From Salinisphaera sp. Q1T1-3 (GTDB lineage Bacteria; Pseudomonadota; Gammaproteobacteria; Nevskiales; Salinisphaeraceae), in NCBI RefSeq assembly GCF_003602005.1, contig NZ_QZWD01000018.1:1-64000 (forward strand): a DNA stretch of 64,000 nucleotides. Reading direction: 5' to 3'. The notes beneath the pieces are model-generated. The model did no database searches and had not been told where the DNA came from. It saw only the letters and a list, made by a program, of their open reading frames with translations. Position 1 is the first letter of the stretch, and every line of letters starts with the position of its first letter. The position numbers were made by a program, and so were the translations under genes. Below are positions 18,623 to 26,676 of the stretch, piece by piece.

Positions 18623-19179
18623 CCGAGCTGACAAACCCCGCCGCCAGGAAAGACGGCTTGAAGCGCTCACAAGCGTTTTGATGTTACCGATACACCAAAC
18701 TCGGCCGCGGCTCCCGGCACGCATACCGTGTGTCCGCGAGCCAATGCTGCGGTAAATGCGAGCCAATCTGCTATCTTGAGCTGGAACGGAATCGCGCGCC
18801 ACAGCGCCTTGCCGAAGTGGCCGGAGCGCGGCATGGCACCGCCGTAACCCCGCGTCAATCTGTCGCCGAGACGTACCCGACACCGGAGCGATACCGCACC
18901 TTGGGGGCTGTTAACACGTCCTGCGGGCGCCGCGCCGGCGCTCATTTTTTTGCAAGACAAGGCATCGGGCGTGTGCGGCCGTCATTCTGGCGTCGCGAAC
19001 GACAACGCCGGATTGCGCAAAAAATGACCGCCGTCCCGCCGGGTTGCGTCCCAAGACCGGCCATGTGGCGTTGCACGGCTTGACCTTGGAAATAGCCAAA
19101 TAGCCAAGGTCGGCGCCATGCGCCTTGCCTGACCGGTTTCTGGGCGGCAACGCGGTCACGCGCGAAGTGTCAACAGGCC
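18623..19179. other. Noncoding stretch after the channel gene
   Basis: 557 bp without a gene I can support. Open frames on both strands are Arg/Pro-rich and out of keeping with neighbouring codon use. A short direct repeat (AATAGCCA twice) occurs near 19090-19105. No terminator with a T-run was found after the channel gene. Confidence 0.5.
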
Positions 19180-19419
19180 CTAGTGGGGTCGCGGCGTCTC
19201 GCGTGTTGCCATCATCGGGGCCACATAAGCCACAGCCAGCCCCACGACCACCAGCGTGAAACCGGCCAGATACTGCGGATACCAGATCGTCCAGCCGCTG
19301 GCGTGCCAATAATGCGCAAAGCTCGCGCCGGACATCTGGCTGAGGTAGATCAGCAGAAACGTGCTGACGACCAGCTGGATCGCGCCAACGGCACCGATGG
19401 TCAACCCTGTCTTTTTCAT
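19180..19419 (-). CDS. Small two-span membrane protein of unknown function
   Basis: 79 residues. Two hydrophobic segments (about 7-27, GLTIGAVGAIQLVVSTFLLI; and 46-66, QYLAGFTLVVVGLAVAYVA) are joined by a short aromatic loop rich in Trp, Tyr and His. A near-ideal ribosome site (GGAGG 6 bp before the ATG) supports that it is expressed. I do not recognise the family. It is monocistronic, with no functional clue from the context. Confidence 0.6.
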   Translation of the reverse strand: MKKTGLTIGAVGAIQLVVSTFLLIYLSQMSGASFAHYWHASGWTIWYPQYLAGFTLVVVGLAVAYVAPMMATRETPRPH

Positions 19420-19667
19420 TTGTATCCTCCGATTCTCGCGCCGACGGCGAAGCAGCCGGCATATCGTTTCTTACGTCTTAGCGCGGTATGGGGACAGCGT
19501 GCAAGAATTCGGATGTCGACATTCGGATGAGAGCCCCGCACAGGGCCGTCGCTCGGACGCCACATCAAGAGCGACACAGCCGGCAATAAACACCGGCGCA
19601 GGAGCCGGGTCGCGGCGGGCAACGGACAAACACCCATCCCGGCGACATGGTGTGGTCGCCGCGCAAC

Positions 19668-19690
19668 AAAAAACCCGCACGAGGCGGGTT
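19668..19690 (-). terminator. Terminator of the tRNA-Arg gene
   Basis: A 7-bp stem AACCCGC/GCGGGTT (19672-19678 with 19684-19690) ends in six Ts on the minus strand, 12 bases past the CCA end of the tRNA. Confidence 0.85.
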
Positions 19691-19702
19691 CTTCAAGAAG
19701 GC

Positions 19703-19779
19703 TGGTGCGCCCGGCAGGATTCGAACCTGCGACCTTCGGCTTCGGAGGCCGACACTCTATCCAGCTGAGCTACGGGCGC
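19703..19779 (-). tRNA. tRNA-Arg (anticodon CCG)
   Basis: 77 nt including an encoded CCA. The acceptor stem GCGCCCG/CGGGCGC pairs perfectly, the D-arm (AGCTCAGCTGGATAGAG) and T-loop (GGTTCGAATCC) are canonical, and the anticodon loop CTCCGAA gives CCG, reading CGG. Its 3' end faces away from the T6SS locus, so it is not positioned as the attachment site of that region. Confidence 0.97.
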
Positions 19780-20125
19780 TTGTGAGTCGCAGAGGATACG
19801 CGGCACAACGGCCGTCGTCCATCAGCGCGTGAGACGATTCTTATCCGACCGCATCATCGCCGGACTGGCGACGTGGGACAGTACCGCCGCGGCAGCTCGG
19901 CCCTATTGATGCGGCATGACGCCGCCCGCTGGCGATGCCGTGAAATCGCCGCGGAAGTGGCCAGACCGCCCAGACGTTAAGATCGGGGAATAGTCGACAG
20001 CATCGCCCAAGCCGACCACGGCTGGATAAGCCTACCCATAACTTAGCTCCCTCAAAAAAGCCTGGCGGCCGCCGAGGCCGCCGAGGCCGCCGGTCATGCA
20101 CCAACCAGAATAGCTAGCACGATCG
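19780..20125. other. Noncoding stretch with a short GC-rich tandem repeat
   Basis: 346 bp between the tRNA and the vgrG remnant. Nothing coding is supported. A 9-bp unit (GCCGAGGCC-like) is repeated three times near 20065-20095 and could form a hairpin, but no T-run accompanies it. Confidence 0.5.
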
Positions 20126-21127
20126 CTAGACTCGAAGGCCTGTTGATGTTTCGTTCGAGCGCGTTTTCGTCGAGAGACCGCAGTGTGTCCGGCAAGGCGC
20201 GAGTCGCCGATCGTGGCGTGCCGCAGTGATCTCGCCGTTCTCGATCGTCAGACTCGCCCCACCTTTCGTTGCCAGGTGAATCGTCTGTTTCGCCGCGAAC
20301 TCGACTGCGGCGTTGGCGGAGACGACCTTGAGATTGTCTTTTGAGCGCAGTTTGATGGCGTCGCTTTGGGCCTGGACGTCGAGATCGCCCTGGCCGGCGA
20401 TGAGTTTCAGACCGTCGCCGCTGCCCTGGACGCCCGACAGGAGGCCGATGGCCTGGCCCGCATGGATGCGGTGTTGGTCGCCGCTGGCCAGGTTGTGGTC
20501 GCCACCGCTGGCCACGGTCAGCGTTTCGCCCGCGTGATGATGGATGGCCTGGCCGGCCACGAGTCCGAGGCCGGCCTTGGCGGCAATCGCGAGGATGGGG
20601 TCGGCACTGTGGGGGATACGGGTCGCATCGGCAGCGGTCTGTTTATCGATGGCGTCTGTCTGCGCCTGTCCCCAATCGGCGGCGTTGACCTGCCCCTGGG
20701 CGGTTTTGAGCAACGCGGCCAGCGGGCCGTTCTGGTCGTCGATATGGGATTGGCGGGCCTTGATGGCCCCGAGATGGGCGGCCAGTGCGCTGGTTTCGTG
20801 GGTGGTGGCCAGCTGGCTGTCGCGTTGTCCGAGTTGCTGGGCCTGCTTGAGCAAGGCGTTGCCGCCGGTGAATTCGCTCATCGGGGCGGCTTCGGCCAGC
20901 GGGTAGGTGCTCAGAAGCAGGCCACGCTGGCCACGCACGGCACCAAACGCATCGGTGCGTAGTTCAAAGCCGGTGCCGCGGAAGCTGCCCCGGTAGTTGT
21001 CGGCCTGGTGGATCAGGTGGCCGAGGTTGCGCTGGCTGGCGGCCTGGGTGGTTCCCAGCTGGATGCGCTGCTGGTCGTCGGTGTCGTCGAAGACAAGTTG
21101 GTTGTGGCCACTGCCGCCAAACGCCAT
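20126..21127 (-). pseudogene. Orphan C-terminal fragment of VgrG (duplicated)
   Basis: A 333-codon open frame equivalent to roughly residues 610-905 of the full-length VgrG encoded at 26673-29699. It lacks the gp27 and gp5/OB-fold spike head and keeps only the helical linker and DUF2345-type beta-helix region. The segment 20227-21109 is almost identical to 26987-27869. At the N-terminal side the match stops at GGSGHNQLVFDD; at the C-terminal side it stops after LTIENGEIT, where the full gene continues into its TTR-like tail and this copy instead ends in an unrelated 29-residue, Arg-rich stretch. It cannot form a working spike alone. It is best read as a recombination relic, or as a reservoir for gene conversion. 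Confidence 0.8.
20227..21109. repeat. 883-bp direct repeat, copy 1
   Basis: Matches 26987-27869 at a constant offset of 6760 bp with no insertion or deletion. I see fewer than ten substitutions, clustered near the 21109 end (for example at 20879, 20903-20918, 21030, 21083, 21095). Both copies have the same orientation. Confidence 0.9.
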
Positions 21128-21194
21128 GGACTTATGGCTGAAGAAGGCGGCATCGTGGTTATGGATCTAAAGCAACATGGCAATGCAAAACCCG

Positions 21195-21281
21195 ACCCCG
21201 AGACCTGCGTTGCCATTGCCTCGGATACACTGCGGGCAATCCATGCGTCCTCGGCGGTATCAACCGAACGCAATTGAGTGA
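21195..21281 (-). pseudogene. Degenerate stub of a VasX-like effector tail
   Basis: On the minus strand, after the stop of the immunity-like gene at 21282, about 60 bp match the corresponding stretch behind the other immunity gene (22668-22726). The part around 21217-21250 also matches the effector coding sequence near 24150-24180: it can be read as DAWIARSVS, against NEWIARSIW in the effector. The match ends before the orphan vgrG fragment. It looks like the start of a third effector-tail unit that has been truncated. Confidence 0.5.
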
Positions 21282-22283
21282 TCAGCCGATACGCTCGCCG
21301 TCACGGTTGCATAGATAATAACCGCCGCCGGGCTGGTAGCGATAGAAGATGTCGGGGTCGGGATGGACGGGGGTGGTATCGAACTCGTATAGATCGGCGT
21401 CCGGTGCGCACAGGCGATAAACTTCTTCGGGCCAGTCGGTGCGGCTACGCCAAAAGTTGATCCATAAATCCATCAGCGGGCCTGCCCCGAACCAGTACGC
21501 ACATTCCATAAACACACTATAGAGCGACGCGCCTTCGGCGCGGGCGCGCTTCATGGGGTGATTTATAGGTTTGTATGGGGTGAAACCCGGCGTCGGCTGG
21601 ATAGCCGAGACGCCCTTTTCCATGTAGCGACGAATGAATTCCAAGCGTTGGAGGTTGCTTTCAACGTTGACGCCGTCCAGCGGATCCAATAATAGTGCGC
21701 CAGCCCCAAGCGGTCTTTTTTTTCGAAGATAACGCTTGAACAGTGGCTTATTTGGATCGTCTCGGATGAACCGCGGGGTTGACGATTGAAAGCGCAATAT
21801 CTTTTGTGTTGGAGCAAAGATCGTAAAGGGCCTGATGTTACGCCAGGGCACGTGGATTACTTGACCCGAGTGATTGACATGGACAACCTGCGCCTGCCTA
21901 TTAAATACTGGCGGCGGAATTCTGCATGCTATAAAAGTCATGACAAGCATTCCGATCGCTGGCAGGCTACCGAATAAATAAAGCAGCACTGCCAGAGCGC
22001 CAAACTCCCCAATATAAAGTGGATAAATAATACAAAAGAAAAACGCGGCCGTATGCCATCCTGAGGCAAAGTAAAGCCCGTAACGAACAAACTCGGGAAA
22101 TGGCGCGGCCAGATACCGGTCGTTGTAATCACTGACATTTAGCCTGGATCGGAAATCCCCGGGCCACATAGCCCGGTCGAAGCCCGGGAGTTCGGCATAG
22201 TCGGATCGGGCTTTCAGCTGTTCGAAGCGTCTTTCGTCTTCGGCGTCCCAGTCGATCTCGGCTTGGCTTGTGTACTCAGCCAT
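21282..22283 (-). CDS. Two-span membrane protein, putative T6SS immunity (second copy)
   Basis: 333 residues. A soluble N-terminus (about 1-75; RSDYAELPGFDRAMWPGDF) precedes two membrane spans (about 75-125). Then come FNRQAQVVHVNHSGQVIHVPW and a cytoplasmic domain with LEFIRRYMEKGVSAIQPTPG. It is highly similar along its whole length to the product of 22721-23722, and shares topology and the L-x(3-4)-[YI]-[IV]R-x-YM-x-x-G motif with the products of 42172-43143 and 45562-46506. I believe the family corresponds to DUF6708-type proteins found beside T6SS effectors, but could not check. Its ATG overlaps the stop of an upstream effector-tail fragment (TGATG), as its paralogue overlaps the full effector. 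Immunity against a pore-forming effector tail is inferred. Confidence 0.65.
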   Translation of the reverse strand: MAEYTSQAEIDWDAEDERRFEQLKARSDYAELPGFDRAMWPGDFRSRLNVSDYNDRYLAAPFPEFVRYGLYFASGWHTAAFFFCIIYPLYIGEFGALAVLLYLFGSLPAIGMLVMTFIACRIPPPVFNRQAQVVHVNHSGQVIHVPWRNIRPFTIFAPTQKILRFQSSTPRFIRDDPNKPLFKRYLRKKRPLGAGALLLDPLDGVNVESNLQRLEFIRRYMEKGVSAIQPTPGFTPYKPINHPMKRARAEGASLYSVFMECAYWFGAGPLMDLWINFWRSRTDWPEEVYRLCAPDADLYEFDTTPVHPDPDIFYRYQPGGGYYLCNRDGERIG

Positions 22284-22720
22284 CAGTCGTTGCTCGCAGT
22301 CAGAACAAAGCTGCCATCGGTGACACCATGCGGCCAGTAGCTCACTTCGATCGTCCCTTCATTGTGCGATTCGAACTGCACCTTGCCGATTTTGTCATCC
22401 AGCTCGACTTTTAGCTCATTGGCGCCCTCTTCTTGTTCCGCTGGGCGGTTGGAAAAGTGCTGCGCCGGATGGTAAAGACTGGATCCAGTTTTCTTGATCG
22501 AGTAATAACTCTCGCCGGGCTGCCAGTTAGGTAGAGAGACTGTGGTTGACCGGTTTGCCTTCCCCCAGGGCACGGGGATAAATGTGTTTTCGACGCTATT
22601 GAGCCATTCGATAGCAGTATCGACGCGCCACGGCGCCAGCATTCGGTATCCTGGCCGGCACCCGGATATTGCGGGCAATTCAAGCGTTTTTGGCCGTATC
22701 GACCGAGCACAACCGTGTGA
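22283..22720 (-). pseudogene. Displaced C-terminal fragment of a VasX-like effector
   Basis: The reading frame 22283-22678 encodes 131 residues. The last 110 (from EWLNSVENTFIPVPWGKANR to FVLTASND) are closely related to, but clearly diverged from, the last 110 residues of the effector at 23722-26676 (EWLNSIENTFIPGPWEKTNR ... LVLTASND). Upstream, bases 22627-22720 still resemble the effector gene around 24120-24180, but about 50 bp are missing and the frame is lost. No start codon with a ribosome site or VasX-type N-terminus exists. Its stop overlaps the start of the second immunity gene. It is an orphan toxin-tip remnant that could regain function by recombining onto the full effector gene. 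Confidence 0.75.
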
Positions 22721-23722
22721 TTAGCCGATACGATCGCCGTCACCATTGCATAGATAATAACCACCGCCGGGCTGGTAGCGATAGAAGATGTCGGGCTCGG
22801 GATGGACGGGGGTGGTATCAAACCCGGACAGATCGGCGTCCGGCGCACACAGGCGGTAGACCTCTTCCGGCCAATCGGCCTGACTGCGAAGCCATTTCAC
22901 CCACAAATCCATCAGCGGCCCGGCGCCGAACCAGTACACACACTCCATGAACACGCGATAGAACGACACACCTTCGGCGCGGGCGCGCTTCATGGGGTGG
23001 TTGATGGGTTTGTATGGGGCGCAACCCGGCGTCGGCTGGATGGCCGAGACACCCTTTTCCATGTAGCGGCGGATGAATTCCAAACGTTGGAGGTTGCTTT
23101 CGACGTCGACGCCATCCAATGGATCCAATAATATACCGCCAGCACCAAGCGGTCTTTTTTTTCTAAGATAACGCCGAAAAATCGGACTATCCGGGTTATC
23201 TCGGATAAATTTTGGAGTTGTCGATTGAAAACGCAATATTTTTTGTGTTGGATCGAAGCTCGTAAATGGTCTGATATTACGCCAAGGTACGTGAATCATG
23301 CGCCCCGCGTGGTTGACGTGAACCACTTGAGCTTGTCGATTAAAGACCGGAAGAGGCGTTCGAAGCGCGATAAAAGTGACTATAAGCATGCCTATGGGTG
23401 GGATGCTTATTAAAAAATAGCCGAGCAACGACCAAGCGTCGAATAATCCTAGGTAGGCAGGTCGGACGATACATACGAGAAAGGCAACGGTATGCCAGCC
23501 CGAGGCGAGATAAAGCACATACCAAATCACGCCGGGTAATTGCCCGACCAGATATCGATCATTGTAATCGCTAACATCGAGCCTGGATCGAAAATCTCCC
23601 GGCCACATGGCACGATCCAGCCCCGGCAATTCGGCGTAATCGGACCGTGATTTTAGCTTTGCGAAGCGTTTCTCGTCCTCCGCTTTCCAGTCGACCGTCG
23701 TGTCGCTTGCATGTTCCACCAT
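22721..23722 (-). CDS. Putative immunity protein of T6SS effector 1
   Basis: 333 residues from the ATG at 23720-23722, which overlaps the effector stop by one base (TGATG). An upstream in-frame ATG inside the effector is ignored. Topology is a soluble N-terminus of about 75 residues (RSDYAELPGLDRAMWPGDF), two membrane spans, FNRQAQVVHVNHAGRMIHVPW, then a C-terminal domain with LEFIRRYMEKGVSAIQPTPG. Tight coupling to a predicted membrane-acting effector suggests it sits in the inner membrane and blocks that effector in the producer cell. No enzymatic motif is seen. Family name (DUF6708-like) is from memory and unverified. Confidence 0.7.
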   Translation of the reverse strand: MVEHASDTTVDWKAEDEKRFAKLKSRSDYAELPGLDRAMWPGDFRSRLDVSDYNDRYLVGQLPGVIWYVLYLASGWHTVAFLVCIVRPAYLGLFDAWSLLGYFLISIPPIGMLIVTFIALRTPLPVFNRQAQVVHVNHAGRMIHVPWRNIRPFTSFDPTQKILRFQSTTPKFIRDNPDSPIFRRYLRKKRPLGAGGILLDPLDGVDVESNLQRLEFIRRYMEKGVSAIQPTPGCAPYKPINHPMKRARAEGVSFYRVFMECVYWFGAGPLMDLWVKWLRSQADWPEEVYRLCAPDADLSGFDTTPVHPEPDIFYRYQPGGGYYLCNGDGDRIG

Positions 23723-26676
23723 CAGTCGTTGCTCGCGGTTAAAACCAAACGGCCATCGGTAGCGCCATAGGGCCAATAGGTCACTTCGATAGCTCCTTCA
23801 TTATGCGACTCGAATTGCAGTGTGCCGACTTTGCCATCTAACTCTACCTTTAGCTCTTTTGCGCCGTCTTTTATCTCTGCCGGGCGGTTGGAGAAGTGTT
23901 GTACCGCATGGTAAAGACTAGATCTTGACTGCTTGATCGAGTAGTAGCTTTCGCCGGGGCCCCAGTTGGGCAAAGAGACCTTAGTCGATCGATTCGTCTT
24001 TTCCCAAGGTCCGGGGATGAAGGTGTTTTCGATGCTATTAAGCCATTCCGTATCGGTATCGATGCGTGGCGGCGCGACGAGTTGAAAAAAAGCCTGCACG
24101 GCTTCGTCCTGATTAGTGAATGTCGCTTTATCGGTATCGCGACCGTTACCCCAGATACTGCGCGCAATCCATTCGTTCCTAGCGTGGTTGTCTGCGGCTA
24201 CTTCGGCCCAGTAGGACAAAATCGTATCCAGCGCAGTAGCGGCAAACAGTATCCAACCGGCTGGGCCGAGGCCAAGTTCCGGTATCGCGCCCTCCAAAAA
24301 TCCGGTAGCGCCGCGGCTTAATATAGCGTAAAACCCGAGCAGCCCGGCGGTGGCATCAATAGCAGTAACGGTATAGTCGAGTGCCTTCGCGGTTCCGCTT
24401 TCATTGCCCGCCTTGGCGAAATGCTGAGCGGCTGCCATTATAGCTGCCGCCGATCCCAGCCCGATCATATAAGTCGCGCATTTCTCGGCGAATGCCTTGC
24501 GAGTATCTGCCAGTGCGTCATTGCCAGCGTGTCTGGCCGCCCGTGATGCAGCTTGATTGGCAGCGTCACCAAGCGCGGCGCCAGCGGCGCCTGTGGCGAA
24601 GGTGCCGCCGGCCGCACTCAGGCCGTTGGCAAACGTCAGTCCGTCCTCGCGACCAAGCGCCTGGAACGCTTTCTCGGCGTTCCAGGCGGAGATGAGTAGT
24701 ACCAGCGCGCTGCCACCCACGTGGATATTGCGCCAAAACCGTTCCGCCTTGGCCAGCGCGTCGGCATTGGCCTGATCGGCCTTAACGGCCGCGTCCTTGA
24801 CGCTTTGCATTTCGTACAGGCGTGCGGCGTTGGTGGACGGCCGTGATCCGTCGAGTGCCTTGGCGTGTTGCGGACGAAACGGCCCAACGCCGCTGGCATT
24901 GTGCTCTTTTTTTACGAACTCGAGCATCTCGGGGAAGCTCATGCGTTCGGTCTTGATCAGCTTGCCTTCCCACAGCTGCATCAGCCGTAGATAGGGTTCC
25001 TTCATGCCGCGGGCCTTGAGGCCGGCCATCATGAGGCTGAGCATGCGCGACTCATCGCGGGGCGGCATCTTTTCCAGCAGTGTCGTGAAACTTTTGGCGG
25101 TTGATCCGGACGTGCTGGCAGCCCCCGTCACCGCGACGCTGGCCGCGGCACTGATATAGCTTTGAACGTCAGGGTGGCCAGCCAACATCCAACCGGTCAT
25201 GCCCGTTGGGCCGGTGTCGGGCATCTCATTGTCGAGGTGTTTTATACCGGATTTGGACTGGGTCAATGCGGGCAGGGTCTGTGCCGCGACCCGCGTTACG
25301 TCGAAAAAGCCCGACAGGGTCGTCACGTCGTAAAGCGCCATGGTTGCTTCATAGCGCGGCTTAACCGCCTGAAAGACAGCCCAGGCGTCAGTGCCGGCTT
25401 CGCTGACCGCGTCGACGAGCTTTTGCTTGTGCTTGAGGTGGTCCTGAACGAACTGCCTGCGTGCGCTGTCGTCCGCGACATAACTCAACCGTTCGCTCCT
25501 CTTTTCCCGCGTGACGATTGCATCGGCTGCATGTTCGCGCTCGCGGATGGCGCCGGGCGATATTGACGGGGGCGATGCCGCGTAAGGGCCCTTTACATCG
25601 GGGGCGGCTAGAAACGCACGCTTGAAACTTTTTTTCGCGTTTTCTTCGCCGAGCTCGACCAGCTGATCAATCGCATTTGAGGCAAACAGTTTGCGCGAGG
25701 CATCGGCGCTGTAGGCGCCGAGCTCATACATGCGCCGACCCAGCAGATTGTTGATTTCACTCAGAGCGCCGACGGGATCGTGCAGGGCAACGGCGAGATT
25801 GGGCTGGTCATCAGTAGCCGGTACAGCGCGATTCATGGCGTTGGCAGTACGCGTGCCATCAGGTGTATCCGGCCGGCTTTCGCTCCACGCAGCGGGTTTA
25901 CGACGCGCCGGGTAGCTCGCCGCCATATCGGCAACCCCGGTCGGGAGTTCCTTCGCATCGAACGTGTCGTTTTGCTCGGCATTACCGTGCGGCACGACTG
26001 TCGTTGCAACGCTGGTTCGCCAGCCATCGAGTGAGTCGTTCCATGGCGCCGACAGCGTGATACGGTCAGCCTCAAGTTGCCGGCAACGCTGCTCGGTGAG
26101 AATGGTGTCGCAGACAAGCAGTTGTACGGAATCAGCGATCTCTGGGCCAGGCGCAGGCAAATAGGGCAGAGTCCCGGCGTTCGACAGCGTCAGCCCGTTG
26201 ATTTTCGTTTCATGTACTTCATCGGTGGCTAACGTGCCCTTTTCGCCGTGAGGCGCGATATTGCCCGATTTATCAGCCTTTGGCTCTTCAACGGATCGGA
26301 TAGCGGCGGCCGACAAGGGCGTGAAACGCGCATCCTGAGTAACTTGAAAGCCCTTCACCACGAAGCTGTCGTCGACCTTGTCGTGATAGAGCAGGTACAC
26401 GAAACTGCGTGGCCGTAGCGCGCGCGCACCCCATTGATAATCGCCAGCGAGCGAGGGATACGCGCTGGTGTCGAGCTTACCCGGTAGACTGGGCGCGTCT
26501 TTTCGGCGAATTAATCCATAGCGCACCGGGTAGATCGGGATAGCGTCCGGAAATTGCATTCGCAGTTTAACGACGCCAGTTTGCGATGACGGCGTGAGGA
26601 CGTGTTGAAAAACGTGGTTACCGTCGTGGTCGATCTCGCCATCGAGCACGCGCGTTGTCGTAGCGTCGGTACTCAT
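23722..26676 (-). CDS. VasX-like, predicted pore-forming T6SS effector 1
   Basis: 984 residues. The N-terminus resembles the VasX N-terminal region: IPIYPVRYGLIRRKD near residues 46-60, then YQWGARALRPRSFVYLLYHD near residues 81-100. A long Ala-rich helical middle follows. Four hydrophobic segments at about residues 655-670, 730-750, 775-800 and 805-825 (for example GPAGWILFAATALDTILSYW) could insert into a target membrane. The last 150 residues form a separate polar domain that is duplicated downstream. Its ATG overlaps the vgrG stop (ATGA) with no adaptor gene between, so loading is probably directly on the C-terminal extension of that VgrG. The immunity gene follows at a one-base overlap. 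Activity (inner-membrane depolarisation) is by analogy with VasX. Confidence 0.75.
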   Translation of the reverse strand: MSTDATTTRVLDGEIDHDGNHVFQHVLTPSSQTGVVKLRMQFPDAIPIYPVRYGLIRRKDAPSLPGKLDTSAYPSLAGDYQWGARALRPRSFVYLLYHDKVDDSFVVKGFQVTQDARFTPLSAAAIRSVEEPKADKSGNIAPHGEKGTLATDEVHETKINGLTLSNAGTLPYLPAPGPEIADSVQLLVCDTILTEQRCRQLEADRITLSAPWNDSLDGWRTSVATTVVPHGNAEQNDTFDAKELPTGVADMAASYPARRKPAAWSESRPDTPDGTRTANAMNRAVPATDDQPNLAVALHDPVGALSEINNLLGRRMYELGAYSADASRKLFASNAIDQLVELGEENAKKSFKRAFLAAPDVKGPYAASPPSISPGAIREREHAADAIVTREKRSERLSYVADDSARRQFVQDHLKHKQKLVDAVSEAGTDAWAVFQAVKPRYEATMALYDVTTLSGFFDVTRVAAQTLPALTQSKSGIKHLDNEMPDTGPTGMTGWMLAGHPDVQSYISAAASVAVTGAASTSGSTAKSFTTLLEKMPPRDESRMLSLMMAGLKARGMKEPYLRLMQLWEGKLIKTERMSFPEMLEFVKKEHNASGVGPFRPQHAKALDGSRPSTNAARLYEMQSVKDAAVKADQANADALAKAERFWRNIHVGGSALVLLISAWNAEKAFQALGREDGLTFANGLSAAGGTFATGAAGAALGDAANQAASRAARHAGNDALADTRKAFAEKCATYMIGLGSAAAIMAAAQHFAKAGNESGTAKALDYTVTAIDATAGLLGFYAILSRGATGFLEGAIPELGLGPAGWILFAATALDTILSYWAEVAADNHARNEWIARSIWGNGRDTDKATFTNQDEAVQAFFQLVAPPRIDTDTEWLNSIENTFIPGPWEKTNRSTKVSLPNWGPGESYYSIKQSRSSLYHAVQHFSNRPAEIKDGAKELKVELDGKVGTLQFESHNEGAIEVTYWPYGATDGRLVLTASND

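Noticed and set aside
19703..19779. tRNA-Arg as integration site of a T6SS genomic island
   Set aside because: The 3' end of the tRNA points away from the T6SS genes, no repeat of its 3' end was found at the far side, and no integrase is present.
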